From: Providencia manganoxydans
Lineage (GTDB): Bacteria > Pseudomonadota > Gammaproteobacteria > Enterobacterales > Enterobacteriaceae
Direction: 5' to 3'
Assembly: GCF_016618195.1 (NCBI RefSeq)
Contig: NZ_CP067099.1
Location: forward strand, 1,860,001 to 1,924,000
Length of the DNA: 64,000 nt
Positions 10,010 to 20,649 of the stretch are shown here, in pieces. The position numbers were made by a program, and so were the translations under genes. Below the pieces are notes generated by a model. The model worked only from the letters and a program-made list of their open reading frames with translations. It did not search any database and was not told the DNA's origin. Numbering within the stretch: position 1 is the first letter of the stretch; each line of letters starts with the position of its first letter.

Positions 10010-12613
10010 ATGAGCGACATTGCCAGAGAAATCACACCGGTCAATATCGAAGAAGAGCTGAAGAGTTCGTATTTGGATTATGCGATGTCCGTTATTGTCG
10101 GTCGCGCACTTCCAGATGTTCGAGATGGACTGAAGCCAGTACACCGCAGAGTTTTATTTGCGATGAATGTATTGGGAAATGATTGGAATAAACCCTATAA
10201 AAAATCTGCCCGTATAGTCGGGGACGTTATCGGTAAATACCATCCACATGGTGATAGCGCTGTTTACGAGACAATTGTTCGTCTTGCTCAGCCTTTCTCT
10301 ATGCGTTATATGTTGGTAGATGGTCAGGGGAACTTTGGTTCAGTTGACGGAGACTCCGCAGCTGCGATGCGTTATACGGAAATCCGTATGGCGAAAATTG
10401 CCCATGAAATGTTGGCGGATCTTGAAAAAGAAACCGTTGATTTCGTCCCAAACTATGATGGTACTGAGCAAATCCCAGAAGTGATGCCGACGAAAATCCC
10501 TAACCTTTTGGTTAACGGATCGTCAGGTATTGCCGTGGGTATGGCAACTAACATTCCTCCACATAATTTAGGAGAAGTGATCAGCGGTTGCCTAGCTTAC
10601 ATTGAAGATGAAAATATCAGCATCGAAGGTCTCATGGAACACATTCCTGGGCCTGATTTCCCTACGGCTGCCATCATTAATGGTCGTCGTGGCATTATCG
10701 ATGCTTATCGAACAGGTCGCGGTAAAGTTTATATTCGTGCTCGTGCCGAAGTCGAAGTTGACGAAAAAAATGGTCGCGAAACTATTATTGTCAATGAAAT
10801 CCCTTATCAGGTAAACAAAGCACGCCTGATTGAAAAAATCGCCGAGCTAGTTAAAGAAAAACGTGTCGAAGGCATCAGCGCACTGCGTGACGAGTCTGAT
10901 AAAGATGGTATGCGCATTGTGATTGAAGTTAAGCGTGATGCGGTGGGTGAGGTTGTACTTAACAATCTATACTCATTGACTCAGCTACAAGTGTCTTTTG
11001 GTATCAACATGGTTGCTTTACATCAAGGCCAACCTAAGATCCTTAACTTAAAAGACATTATTGCTGCTTTTGTCCGTCACCGTCGCGAAGTGGTCACTCG
11101 TCGTACCATTTTCGAACTACGCAAAGCACGTGATCGTGCGCATATCCTCGAAGCATTAGCGGTTGCACTAGCAAACATTGACCCAATTATTGAATTGATC
11201 CGTCAAGCACCTACACCAGCGGAAGCGAAAGCTGGATTAGTTGCACGTCCTTGGGAACTGGGCAATGTTGCTGCAATGTTAGAGCGTGCTGGTGATGATG
11301 CTGCTCGTCCTGAATGGCTTGAAGAACAGTTTGGGGTTCATGATGGTAAGTACTATCTAACAGAACAACAAGCGCAGGCAATTTTGGATTTGCGTTTGCA
11401 AAAACTAACAGGGCTTGAGCATGAAAAACTGCTAGAAGAGTATCGTGACCTTCTGAAACAAATTGAAGAGTTACTGTTTATTCTACGTAGCCCAGAGCGT
11501 CTGATGGAAGTGATCCGCGAAGAGTTAGAAGCGATTCGTGATATATATAATGATGCCCGCCGCACTGAAATCACAGAGAATACAGCTGATATCAATATCG
11601 AAGACTTGATTAGCCAAGAAGATGTTGTTGTGACGTTATCTCACCAAGGCTATGTGAAATATCAACCATTGTCTGATTACGAAGCTCAGCGCCGTGGTGG
11701 TAAAGGTAAATCCGCTGCCCGTATCAAAGAAGAAGATTTCATTGAGCGTTTACTGGTGGCGAACACCCATGACACTATTTTATGTTTCTCAAGTCGTGGT
11801 CGTCTCTATTGGATGAAGGTTTATCAATTACCAGAAGCTAGCCGTGGTGCTCGAGGTCGACCAATCGTCAACTTGCTGCCTCTTGAGCAAGATGAGCGTA
11901 TCACCGCTATTTTACCTGTTCGCGAATATGAAGAGGGTTATTATGTCTTTATGGCAACCGCTAGCGGTACTGTGAAGAAAACGCCTCTGCAAGACTTTAG
12001 CCGCCCAAGAAGCGCCGGTATTATTGCCGTTAATCTTAATGAAGGCGATGAACTCATTGGTGTTGATTTAACTAATGGTTCAAACGAAGTCATGCTGTTC
12101 TCTGCTCAAGGTAAAGTTGTACGTTTTGCTGAAGATGCGGTTCGCCCTATGGGTCGTACAGCAACCGGGGTTCGTGGTATTCGTTTAGTCGATGAAGACA
12201 AAGTCGTTTCACTGATCATTCCACGAGGTGAAGGCCATATTCTGACAGTCACTGAAAATGGTTATGGTAAACGTACTGCGGAGCAAGAGTACCCAACAAA
12301 ATCACGTGCAACTCAAGGTGTTATCTCTATTAAGGTGAGTGAGCGTAATGGTAATGTGGTTGGTGCTATCCAAGTTGATGAAACTGACCAAATTATGATG
12401 ATCACTGACGCGGGTACATTGGTTCGTACACGCGTTGCTGAGGTAAGTGTCGTTGGTCGTAATACTCAAGGGGTTACCCTGATTAGAACGGCAGAAGACG
12501 AGAAAGTTGTTGGTCTACAACGTGTCGCAGAAACAGAGGATGATGAAACTTCTGATGAAGAAGGGGGAGATGAAACCTCTAGCAACGATGTAGATGCTAA
12601 CACATCTGAGTAA
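10010..12613 (+). CDS. gyrA: DNA gyrase subunit A
   Basis: Breakage-reunion subunit of DNA gyrase (with GyrB), introducing negative supercoils. I start it at ATG 10010 ([12 protein letters not shown]), which aligns with E. coli GyrA residue 1; the frame stays open six codons upstream to an ATG at 9992. The product has 867 residues. Catalytic Tyr122 lies in MRYTEIR; the GyrA box is in [11 protein letters not shown]; the C-terminal beta-pinwheel and an acidic tail follow. In the quinolone region Ser83 is kept, whereas residue 87 is Glu instead of the Asp of E. coli. Monocistronic, ended by a terminator before an ERIC element and rcsC. Confidence 0.97.
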   Translation: MSDIAREITPVNIEEELKSSYLDYAMSVIVGRALPDVRDGLKPVHRRVLFAMNVLGNDWNKPYKKSARIVGDVIGKYHPHGDSAVYETIVRLAQPFSMRYMLVDGQGNFGSVDGDSAAAMRYTEIRMAKIAHEMLADLEKETVDFVPNYDGTEQIPEVMPTKIPNLLVNGSSGIAVGMATNIPPHNLGEVISGCLAYIEDENISIEGLMEHIPGPDFPTAAIINGRRGIIDAYRTGRGKVYIRARAEVEVDEKNGRETIIVNEIPYQVNKARLIEKIAELVKEKRVEGISALRDESDKDGMRIVIEVKRDAVGEVVLNNLYSLTQLQVSFGINMVALHQGQPKILNLKDIIAAFVRHRREVVTRRTIFELRKARDRAHILEALAVALANIDPIIELIRQAPTPAEAKAGLVARPWELGNVAAMLERAGDDAARPEWLEEQFGVHDGKYYLTEQQAQAILDLRLQKLTGLEHEKLLEEYRDLLKQIEELLFILRSPERLMEVIREELEAIRDIYNDARRTEITENTADINIEDLISQEDVVVTLSHQGYVKYQPLSDYEAQRRGGKGKSAARIKEEDFIERLLVANTHDTILCFSSRGRLYWMKVYQLPEASRGARGRPIVNLLPLEQDERITAILPVREYEEGYYVFMATASGTVKKTPLQDFSRPRSAGIIAVNLNEGDELIGVDLTNGSNEVMLFSAQGKVVRFAEDAVRPMGRTATGVRGIRLVDEDKVVSLIIPRGEGHILTVTENGYGKRTAEQEYPTKSRATQGVISIKVSERNGNVVGAIQVDETDQIMMITDAGTLVRTRVAEVSVVGRNTQGVTLIRTAEDEKVVGLQRVAETEDDETSDEEGGDETSSNDVDANTSE

Positions 12614-12639
12614 GTTATCAGGTTATTAGCTTACAATTA

Positions 12640-12667
12640 ACGGGCGGCTATTTTGGCGCCCGTTTTG
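12640..12667 (+). terminator. gyrA terminator
   Basis: Stem ACGGGCG (12640-12646) with CGCCCGT (12657-12663), 10-nt loop, then TTTT. Located 26 bases after the gyrA stop. Confidence 0.8.
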
Positions 12668-12720
12668 CTATCTACTATCAGCCTCTTTAACAGTTATCGC
12701 TTTTTGTAAGTTGTATCAGG

Positions 12721-12861
12721 TATACTTTAAATTATTCGAGGTGCAGCTAGGCGACAAGTGAATGAGTCGCTAGGAGCCTACAAAAGTAGATGACTGGCGT
12801 GAATGTGCGGCGTCACCATACCTCAACGCAAAGCGCTGCAACTTGGAGCACGACGAGTATA
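12721..12861. repeat. ERIC element between gyrA and rcsC
   Basis: 141-base imperfect palindrome with the ERIC ends (TATACTT...AATTATTCGAG and ...GACGAGTATA) and the central portion GTGAATGAGTCGCTAGGAGC / GTAGATGACTGGCGTGAATG, recognisable as the classical ERIC core. It lies about 40 bases before rcsC, so it would be part of the rcsC leader or promoter region. Confidence 0.85.
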
Positions 12862-12899
12862 CTCAATAACAGTGATATAGCCCCTATTTAGGATAAAGA

Positions 12900-15734
12900 T
12901 TGAGATATTTACCATCATTTAGGACATCATTAAGGTTATCCCGTGATTTATTCCGCATCCTAGGCTTAATGCTATGGGGAATGGGGGTTTTTATCACTTT
13001 ATTCTTTCTCTACACTCAGTTTAATGAAAGCAAATCTGATATCCGCCAGCAGTTTTATTCAGGCTTTGAAAATATGCAGGCGTTTATTTTACAAACCGGC
13101 ACAACATTGCGGTCAATCCAGTTTATGACTGAGCAGCATGAAGATAAGTTAGAAAGCCAACCAGACTTCGTCAGATTGCCAGCAACAGGTTCTTACTCAC
13201 TGTATCCACTATCATCTGAAGCAAATTGCGAATATTTTAAAACGCAAACCAGTGCTTATTTAACGGCATTTGAGCAGCTGATCTATTTTTGGAAAGACAG
13301 TATTGCGGCTCCGCAAGGGCTCAATCATATTTATGTAATTGGCTCTAAAAGCTACTGTATGATGGATTATCCTATCCGTACAACGGTATCAGATATTGAG
13401 GTACTCAAAAAAATTGGTTATGAAAATGTTCGTTCTTATCAAAGCTTAAGGTTACAAGGTCAGGAACGTAGTTTATATACGATTGTCCATGGCGTTCAAA
13501 CCGATACGGGGCAGCTGTATCTTATTCAACCTATCTATTCAGAAGGTAAGCTTTTAGGGTTTATTGGTTTAGAAAGAACGATCAATTTAAACCAATTTAA
13601 TCCGCGGTATAACAAATCAATTGAAGCTGTAGTGGTAAATGCTTATAACCAGCCTGTTTTGTATTATCCTTCAGATTCGAATCCTAAAAACTCAAGTTTA
13701 CTATCAATAACAGAACCAAGTTTTTTTGGTTTTAACTCAGATTACTCAAAGCTGATATTCAAAAAACGTCTAACGCCATCATTGATGACGGTAATTTATG
13801 CTGTACCAACCATTGAGATATTGTCTGAGCTTAAAGTTACCATATTTTATAGCACGATTATTAATATATTTACCGGCTGTTTGATCTTTTCTTTGATCTG
13901 GTTGCTTGAAAAGAAAATGTTAGTTCCAGCAGCAAACACGGCTATTCGACTTGAAGAACATGAACAGTTTAACCATAAAATCGTCGCTTCAGCACCTGTT
14001 GGTATCATTATTTTACGCTTGAGTGATGGTGGGAATATTTTAAGTAATGAACTGGCTCATGATTATTTTCGTTTATTAAGCGAAGATGATAAACAACGGA
14101 TACTGACTATCATTCGGCAAAAATCAAGTAACTATATTGATGTAGTGACGAGTAGCAGCACCCATTTACAAATTAGCTTTGTCAATTCACGCTATCAAAA
14201 TGAAGATGTCGCAATTTGTGTTTTGATTGACATTAGCATACGTGTGCAAATGGAAAAATCACTACAAGATGTCGCTGATGCCGCAGAACAAGCCAACCAT
14301 GCTAAATCTATGTTTTTAGCGACGGTGAGCCATGAATTAAGAACACCATTGTATGGGATTATTGGTAATATCGAATTATTACAACGACTTGAATTATCTG
14401 ATAAAGCGAATAGCCTTGTCACGACAATGGACAACTCATCATCGCTGTTATTGCAAATAATCAGTGATATATTAGATTTTTCAAAAATAGAATCCAAACA
14501 GTTGAAGATCGAAAAAAAGTTATTCAACTGCCGCGATGTATTTGCTTTTGTTTTGGCGAACTACTTACCGCTCATTGCTAAGAAACGTATTGCACTATAT
14601 TCCTACATTGAACCTGATGTACCTGATTTATTATTTAATGATACAGTACGCTTACAGCAGGTGATCTCAAATATTATCAATAATAGTATTAAATTCACAG
14701 ACTCAGGATTTGTCGTATTTTATGTATGGCGTGATCAAAATTACTTAAAAATTGAAGTCAAAGATTCAGGGATAGGCATGTCCCATGCAGTTGTTTTGCA
14801 ATTATTTGATCCATTCTTTCAAGTTTATGACCAAAACAATGTAGGGCATAAAGGAACAGGTTTAGGGCTAGCGATTTGTGAAAAACTGATTAATTTAATG
14901 GATGGCGATATCGAAGTTAATTCACAAACAGGCTTAGGAAGTTCATTTATCGTCCGAATTCCCCTTTATGGACAAAAATATGTTGAGCACAATATTCCTG
15001 AATATCGTCTGAGTTACCGTATAGCGATTGTCTGTCAAAACAGCTTTTTAGCCAATTTTTTAGCTAGATTGCTCAAACATAGCCATTTCATGGTATTTAT
15101 TGACGATGAAATTGATAAAACAGCCGGTTATGATTTAGTGATCACCGATAACCAAGAGTCGCATGGGGTCAAAGGTAAAAATGAGATCCAGTTATGCAAC
15201 CTATATGTTGGTGATTTGCGCGAGATTTCAATAAATAAGTGGTTGTACAATACTTATCAAAATGAAAAATTACCTTTTGTTATCGATAAGATTATTTCAA
15301 AAGTGGCATTAGGGAATGTACAGAAAGAAGAAACCAATAAAGTAAACTCACATGAAATCGATGTTTCGCTATGCTCTTATCAAGTATTGATAGTGGACGA
15401 TCATCCAATTAATCGAGTTTTATTGAGTGACCAAATTTCCAATATTGGTTTTAACACTTGTACTGCGGTAGATGGCCTTGATGCACTGAAATACATAGAA
15501 AATCATTCTGTTGATATCGTATTGACAGACGTGAACATGCCAAATATGGATGGTTATGAGTTAGCTAAAGCGCTACGAAAGTCTGGGCATACAATACCCA
15601 TTATTGCTTTGACGGCGAATGCGATGGCAGAAGAAAAACAGCGTTGTATTGATGCGGGTATGGATGAGTGCTTATCTAAGCCAACAAAGATTACGGTGTT
15701 AAAAGAGACTTTACTGAGATGTATTTCTAACTAA
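12900..15734 (+). CDS. rcsC: Hybrid sensor histidine kinase RcsC
   Basis: Inner membrane hybrid kinase of the Rcs envelope-stress phosphorelay, passing phosphate to RcsD and then RcsB. The start is a TTG at 12900 with AGGA 7 bases upstream, in line with the E. coli N-terminus (M-x-YL-x-SFRT). Order: membrane segment about 20-40, periplasmic sensor, second membrane segment about 315-335, the RcsC-specific region with EEHEQFN, HisKA with His478 (ATVSHELRTPLYG), HATPase (DSGIG, GTGLGLAI), the ABL domain, and a receiver with phosphoacceptor Asp877 (DVNMPNMDGYE). Length 944 against 949 in E. coli. It is convergent with rcsB. Confidence 0.95.
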   Translation: MRYLPSFRTSLRLSRDLFRILGLMLWGMGVFITLFFLYTQFNESKSDIRQQFYSGFENMQAFILQTGTTLRSIQFMTEQHEDKLESQPDFVRLPATGSYSLYPLSSEANCEYFKTQTSAYLTAFEQLIYFWKDSIAAPQGLNHIYVIGSKSYCMMDYPIRTTVSDIEVLKKIGYENVRSYQSLRLQGQERSLYTIVHGVQTDTGQLYLIQPIYSEGKLLGFIGLERTINLNQFNPRYNKSIEAVVVNAYNQPVLYYPSDSNPKNSSLLSITEPSFFGFNSDYSKLIFKKRLTPSLMTVIYAVPTIEILSELKVTIFYSTIINIFTGCLIFSLIWLLEKKMLVPAANTAIRLEEHEQFNHKIVASAPVGIIILRLSDGGNILSNELAHDYFRLLSEDDKQRILTIIRQKSSNYIDVVTSSSTHLQISFVNSRYQNEDVAICVLIDISIRVQMEKSLQDVADAAEQANHAKSMFLATVSHELRTPLYGIIGNIELLQRLELSDKANSLVTTMDNSSSLLLQIISDILDFSKIESKQLKIEKKLFNCRDVFAFVLANYLPLIAKKRIALYSYIEPDVPDLLFNDTVRLQQVISNIINNSIKFTDSGFVVFYVWRDQNYLKIEVKDSGIGMSHAVVLQLFDPFFQVYDQNNVGHKGTGLGLAICEKLINLMDGDIEVNSQTGLGSSFIVRIPLYGQKYVEHNIPEYRLSYRIAIVCQNSFLANFLARLLKHSHFMVFIDDEIDKTAGYDLVITDNQESHGVKGKNEIQLCNLYVGDLREISINKWLYNTYQNEKLPFVIDKIISKVALGNVQKEETNKVNSHEIDVSLCSYQVLIVDDHPINRVLLSDQISNIGFNTCTAVDGLDALKYIENHSVDIVLTDVNMPNMDGYELAKALRKSGHTIPIIALTANAMAEEKQRCIDAGMDECLSKPTKITVLKETLLRCISN

Positions 15735-15752
15735 TGTTAAGCTTAGAAAGAG

Positions 15753-15776
15753 AAAAACCCGTGCAACCGGGTTTTT
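15753..15776. terminator. Bidirectional terminator rcsC / rcsB
   Basis: AAAAACCCG (15753-15761) pairs with CGGGTTTTT (15768-15776) over a 6-nt loop. The A/T arms make it work in both directions between convergent genes. Confidence 0.9.
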
Positions 15777-15803
15777 CGCCACTATTCATAATACATCAAT
15801 CCA

Positions 15804-16454
15804 TTAATCGGAAGATGAATTATCGATGCTGACAGAAGACAGGTAGTTGAGCAAGGCGATATCATTATCGACACCGAGCTTCAACATGGCTGATTTCTTT
15901 TGACTACTGATTGTTTTGATACTGCGATTTAACTTTTTAGCGATTTCTGTTACCAAGAAGCCTTCTGCAAACAAACGTAATACTTCACTTTCTTTAGGTG
16001 ATAAACGTTTGTCTCCATAGCCACTTGCATTCACTTTTTCTAGCAGTTTACTCACACTCTCTGGGGTGAATTTTTTACCCTTTTGTAATGCGGCTAATGC
16101 TTTAGGTAAGTCAGCAGGTGCACCTTGCTTTAGTACGATCCCTTCAATATCCAATTCAAGAATAGCACTTAAAATCGCAGGGTTATTGTTCATTGTTAGA
16201 ACAATGACAGAAAGATCAGGGTAGTGACGCTTAATATATTTAATCAACGTAATACCATCACCGTACTTATCGCCTGGCATTGATAAATCAGTGACTAAAA
16301 CGTCAGCGTTTAAACGTGCTAAGTTATTAATTAAAGATGTAGAGTCTTCAAATTCACCAACGATATTGACCCATTCAATCTGTTCGAGTGATTTTCTGAT
16401 ACCGAAAAGAACAATAGGATGATCATCGGCAACAATGACATTTAGGTTATTCAT
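15804..16454 (-). CDS. rcsB: Response regulator RcsB
   Basis: DNA-binding output regulator of the Rcs phosphorelay, controlling capsule, motility, biofilm and envelope genes alone or with partners. Receiver domain 1-125 with acidic Asp10/Asp11, phosphoacceptor Asp56 (VLVTDLSMPG) and the conserved Lys in VLKQGAP; LuxR-type helix-turn-helix from about 145 (LSPKESEVLRLFAEGFLVTEIAKKL). 216 residues, the E. coli length. It starts one base after the rcsD stop, so the two are co-transcribed and translationally coupled. Confidence 0.96.
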   Translation of the reverse strand: MNNLNVIVADDHPIVLFGIRKSLEQIEWVNIVGEFEDSTSLINNLARLNADVLVTDLSMPGDKYGDGITLIKYIKRHYPDLSVIVLTMNNNPAILSAILELDIEGIVLKQGAPADLPKALAALQKGKKFTPESVSKLLEKVNASGYGDKRLSPKESEVLRLFAEGFLVTEIAKKLNRSIKTISSQKKSAMLKLGVDNDIALLNYLSSVSIDNSSSD

Positions 16455-16455
16455 A

Positions 16456-19167
16456 TTATTGGTTACCTTCTGGCATTAGTCTTCTCACTGAGATATCCAG
16501 TTCTCTAATGCAATTACTTATTTTCAAGCTGTTTTCTTCTGCTATGTATAGTTCCAAATCTTCACAAAGTTTATGAAGGAACCTAAAATCCAGCATAGCA
16601 AAAACTCCTTTTAAACGATGTGCTGTGTTTTTCAATTCGGTTAAATCCTCAACACTTTCGCTATTATACAGTTTATTAATATCTATCGGTACTGTCGTGA
16701 TGAACAAATCCTTATAATCGCTATTTGATAAAATATTTTGATAAGTGTGTAGTATGTTTTCTATTGAATTATCAGAAGCTGGTGCATGATCGTAATCGGA
16801 AAATGATATGCTACCAGAGTGATCTAAACTATTGCTTCCAGATTCTGAGTATTCAATTAGCAAAGATATAGCATCAATCAGCTCATCTGCAAAGTTATAG
16901 TTTACTTCAAGGTTGCGCGATGTGACTGAGTTGACACCTGAAGCCGTTCCTGAAATTTTTATTAGGTTCTTAAATGTACTGTCATCATTATCTGTTATCA
17001 ATAAATCCCAATCAGTATGAGGCGAACTTTCATGCAATTCTAGAAAAATGGCACCATAATTAGTTAGGATATTTCTAACAATGCGGGATGCATCAAGATT
17101 GTGAATATCTAGACGTATATGAACATCTTCCAGTAAGGTCGGATAGTTTTTCTCTATTAATGCCGTTTTTATGGGTAGGGTGATTTGGTAATGAGAACCA
17201 ATAGCAGAACTACTATTAATTGTAAAATTACCGCCCATCTTTTTACTGATTGCCCTACACAAGTAAAAAGTCACCCCTGAACGTGCAAATTGAGAGGAGT
17301 TTAATACTTGACCAGAGAATGGGTGCTGCAAGTTACTCAATTCTTGGTTAGTTAAACCATTCCCACTATCTTTGATATCAATCACAATACTTTTTATATC
17401 TTCTTGATAATTAAGGGTGACAGATACTTTGCCAAATGCTGTGGTATCAATTGAGTAATCCAGAACTAGCTGTAATAAATGTTCAAGACAGCTTGTATCT
17501 AAACTGAATAATGAGTCAGGATTAATATTATTATGAAAGTAAAGAGACAGCCCTTTATGTTTTAACTTCCCAAGGCTTTTTTTTAAAAATTGGCTCACTA
17601 GCAAAGAGACTGAAACTTTATCTAACTGTAATTTACCCGTTGAAGATTCAATTGAATTTAATAAATTAATGTTATTAAACCAACGATTAATATAGCCTGT
17701 TTGCAGCAGAATAGTCTCAATAAATTCTTGCTTAGTCGTTTCAGATGCATGAAGTAGCCCTTCAACAGCTTTATTTAGCTCATTCAGTGATGGCTGAATT
17801 TCAGACTGCATATTTTCAAAAACGACTTTTCTGAGCTGAATATTCTTTTTATATTCACGATTAGCAAGTTCTTGGCGCCGTTGAGTTAACACCTCCTTAT
17901 CTTTATCAATGATAATAAAGAGATAGGTGTCTTCCAGCATAGTGATATGGACTAAAACAACTTCATAAATATTATTCTCAATCGAAACTTGGATCATATC
18001 ATGGTTGTTGATTGCTAATTCCTTAATATGATTGAGATCCATTGAAGAAAGCAGGGGATTAACCACACTATTACTTAGGAGTTTTTTGTTGCTGGCGAAA
18101 TCATAAACCAAAATACCATAACTAATATTATTAATAATATCGTGATTGAGATTATCTTTGAGATTTAGCTCGTGTAGCATAGCGGAGTTGGGTGAAATGA
18201 TGCGTTTACGGATGAAAATACTGGTAGAAAGCACCAATACTATAATCACTAACATGCAGACTAATAGCCAGAGATTATAGCCAATCACACCAACGACTAA
18301 ATCTTTTAGGGGAACTTTATAATAAATTTGATAATTACTGCCTTCGATTTGATGAGAAAAGACGAGGCTCGTGCCACGTGTTTCAACATCTTCGCTTTTG
18401 CTGGTATCAATATTACGTGGTGAGATAGATAAATAATCACCTTTTAAGTTAAAAGGTAAGATTGAATTTATTGAAATGTCAAAAGAGATCACGCTAGTGA
18501 GCTGACCCGGTGAATTGAACATCAAGCGATACGTGTAATAATAAATATTATCTGGTGTTAACTTTTGTAGATTAGAAACAATCTCTCTTCTATCCAGTAA
18601 AGTTGACTGCGTTAACATATCAGTGCGTTTTTCTTCCGCAGTTAATGTCAAATAGCTTTCTTTATAGCGTAACTCTGGTTTTAAAATTGAATGTGTAGTG
18701 ACTAAAACTAATGTGTTATCTGAGCCGTTAAGAAAATACATTGAGTTATATTCATTTCGAGCCCCCCAAACAATCTCCATATAATCAGCAAGTTTACTGG
18801 CAAGTTGAGTATTTTTGGGCTTATCGCTGCCAAACAAAATAGCATCAATAGTTTGATTCGCACTACTTAACCAAAATACGTCATGACGGATCTTGGTGGT
18901 ATGGGATGGCGAGTTTGCTGCATAGGAAGGGGGGGATTCGCTTGATTTTTCATTAACTAGCTTATAAATCAAATTGGCTTGATAGCGATAATCTTCTAAT
19001 TGATAAGCTAACTGCTTCGCCATGGTGTTTAAAGCGGCTTGTCGGCTAAGTAACCATGAATTATAGGAGTTAAATAGCGATAGTGAGAGCATCACCACCA
19101 GTAAGAGGATAAAGAGATAGAATAGACGTGTAAGCCGTGTTGTTTTTATTAATGATTGTCTGTACAT
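16456..19167 (-). CDS. rcsD: Phosphotransferase RcsD
   Basis: Inner membrane HPt intermediate of the Rcs phosphorelay, receiving phosphate from the RcsC receiver and giving it to RcsB. 903 residues (E. coli 890). Membrane segments near residues 14-32 and 300-320 flank a periplasmic domain; a kinase-like region without a proper HisKA histidine follows (the HATPase-like part keeps DSGNG), and the C-terminal HPt domain carries His850 in NTAHRLKGVFAML. Sequence divergence from E. coli is large in the sensor part and small in the HPt part, as is usual. It is first in the rcsD-rcsB operon. Confidence 0.93.
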   Translation of the reverse strand: MYRQSLIKTTRLTRLFYLFILLLVVMLSLSLFNSYNSWLLSRQAALNTMAKQLAYQLEDYRYQANLIYKLVNEKSSESPPSYAANSPSHTTKIRHDVFWLSSANQTIDAILFGSDKPKNTQLASKLADYMEIVWGARNEYNSMYFLNGSDNTLVLVTTHSILKPELRYKESYLTLTAEEKRTDMLTQSTLLDRREIVSNLQKLTPDNIYYYTYRLMFNSPGQLTSVISFDISINSILPFNLKGDYLSISPRNIDTSKSEDVETRGTSLVFSHQIEGSNYQIYYKVPLKDLVVGVIGYNLWLLVCMLVIIVLVLSTSIFIRKRIISPNSAMLHELNLKDNLNHDIINNISYGILVYDFASNKKLLSNSVVNPLLSSMDLNHIKELAINNHDMIQVSIENNIYEVVLVHITMLEDTYLFIIIDKDKEVLTQRRQELANREYKKNIQLRKVVFENMQSEIQPSLNELNKAVEGLLHASETTKQEFIETILLQTGYINRWFNNINLLNSIESSTGKLQLDKVSVSLLVSQFLKKSLGKLKHKGLSLYFHNNINPDSLFSLDTSCLEHLLQLVLDYSIDTTAFGKVSVTLNYQEDIKSIVIDIKDSGNGLTNQELSNLQHPFSGQVLNSSQFARSGVTFYLCRAISKKMGGNFTINSSSAIGSHYQITLPIKTALIEKNYPTLLEDVHIRLDIHNLDASRIVRNILTNYGAIFLELHESSPHTDWDLLITDNDDSTFKNLIKISGTASGVNSVTSRNLEVNYNFADELIDAISLLIEYSESGSNSLDHSGSISFSDYDHAPASDNSIENILHTYQNILSNSDYKDLFITTVPIDINKLYNSESVEDLTELKNTAHRLKGVFAMLDFRFLHKLCEDLELYIAEENSLKISNCIRELDISVRRLMPEGNQ

Positions 19168-19343
19168 ATTCTGGTGGACGTTCCTGTCGGCAAAAAGATA
19201 TTAATTGATTAAAAATCATACGCCTATAAAGGTTTAATGCACCTATTTTGCACAGATATTAACACTTTTGCTATGTAATAGAGAACAATTGAATGAAGAT
19301 TAGCCAAACGGAACAAAAAAATCAATTTTTTTACTTTCAGGGG

Positions 19344-19372
19344 TAGACAAGCTGAGCTGATTCCTCCATAAT
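19344..19372 (+). promoter_or_regulatory. Promoter of the tRNA-Ser/tRNA-Thr operon
   Basis: TAGACA (19344-19349), 17-base spacer, CATAAT (19367-19372), then a GC-rich discriminator CGCGCCCC. The GC-rich discriminator is typical of stringently controlled stable-RNA promoters. Transcription would start just before the first tRNA. Confidence 0.7.
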
Positions 19373-19382
19373 CGCGCCCCAT

Positions 19383-19470
<88 letters not shown>

Positions 19471-19475
19471 TATTC

Positions 19476-19551
<76 letters not shown>

Positions 19552-19557
19552 AATAAG

Positions 19558-19594
19558 AACCCGCTACATTTCATAGATGTAGCGGGTTTTTTCT
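19558..19594 (+). terminator. Terminator of the tRNA operon
   Basis: Perfect 12-bp stem AACCCGCTACAT (19558-19569) with its complement (19577-19588), 7-nt loop, T-run to 19594. Confidence 0.92.
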
Positions 19595-19600
19595 TTTTAT

Positions 19601-19852
19601 TTATGTGCATAATGACAATGCTCTAAGTAGTGGTTGTGCCATATTTGTGTCATCGTGTGACATTAGTTCGTTGATCTTCATAACATGTTCAGTTAGATGA
19701 TCCGGTGCTAAATGAGCATACCTTCTCACCATTTCTATTGAACACCATCCTCCCATTTCTCGAAGTGCAGATAATGAAGTTCCGGACTGAGCAAGCCAAC
19801 TCGCTCAAGTATGCTTTAAGTCATGAAATCAAAAGTTTTCAATACCTTTTTA
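19601..19852 (-). pseudogene. Decayed phage/island tyrosine integrase (C-terminal remnant)
   Basis: Reading the minus strand to a TAA at 19603-19601 gives an unmistakable tyrosine recombinase C-terminus: [28 protein letters not shown], then [19 protein letters not shown]. In-frame TGA codons at 19831-19829 and 19807-19805 stand where family members have Arg and Trp (CGA and TGG), and a further TAA lies at 19852-19850. The usual HxLRHT reads HDLKHT. The active-site Tyr of the RRYAHL motif remains. No N-terminal part is found. It lies directly after the tRNA-Thr terminator, the classic site for an integrase. Dead gene, relic of a lost element. Confidence 0.85.
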
Positions 19853-20133
19853 GTGATATTATTGGCGGATAATCAAAAGGTAGCAACTAATCTAAATATT
19901 TCAAGCGTGGATTTAATCAATGTTACAGCTTCTTTCTTTATAAGCTATCGCAATCATACAGCATCAAAAGTGGCAGAAGGGTAAATCCAAAGCAGGCTGT
20001 AAAAACCTAAAAAATTAATACGAAATGAACAATGCACGATATTCAACTGTAAAAAATTGTATTTGTTAATGTTCAGTAAAAAGGCCTATGTTTCAATATG
20101 GTTTAACGTAACGATGCAATCACTGGATGACAT

Positions 20134-20538
20134 ATGAAAAATTATAGCTTAGTAGCCACTGGTATATTATCAGTATCTTTTTTATTCGGTGCTTCAATGG
20201 CGAATGCAAAAAGTCCAATAGAGCAGTGTTATGAGTCAACCGAAGGGCAAGCAAGAACAGCTGTTCAATCATGTTTAAGTGGTATGCTTAATGATTCAGA
20301 AAAATTATTAAATGAAGCATACGTAAAAAATAAAGCTGAGTTAGAAAGTGTTGATTCTGTATTAACTAAACAGGCACTGAAATCTTTGGAAGACTCAAAA
20401 AAAAGTTTTCAAAAATTCAGAGAAGAAGAGTGTCAGCGGCGTTCAGATGCAATGATGGGGGGCTCTGGTTCTGGTGATGAATTATTGTCTTGTAAAATAG
20501 AGATTAACAACTGGCAAGCCAAAAACTTAAGATTGTAA
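20134..20538 (+). CDS. LprI/DUF1311-like secreted protein
   Basis: 134-residue exported protein with a signal peptide (residues 1-25, ending ANA) and a mature domain resembling the LprI/DUF1311 family, some members of which inhibit lysozyme. Cysteine pairs flank the helical part (C32 and C47 near the N-terminus, two more near the C-terminus), and the motif pattern L...Y..K...L......L..SQ/K..W..FR...C seen in the family is present as SKKSFQKFREEEC. Likely periplasmic. It stands alone between relic sequences. Function is inferred only from family resemblance. Confidence 0.6.
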   Translation: MKNYSLVATGILSVSFLFGASMANAKSPIEQCYESTEGQARTAVQSCLSGMLNDSEKLLNEAYVKNKAELESVDSVLTKQALKSLEDSKKSFQKFREEECQRRSDAMMGGSGSGDELLSCKIEINNWQAKNLRL

Positions 20539-20649
20539 TTTAAATTCCAACCTTCCGGAGTTTTGGTGCGTTTACATATTCTAAATAATGGAATAACTGA
20601 TATCTGGGATCATAATGTGAAGTAAAACAATCAAACGTCATCATAAAAG

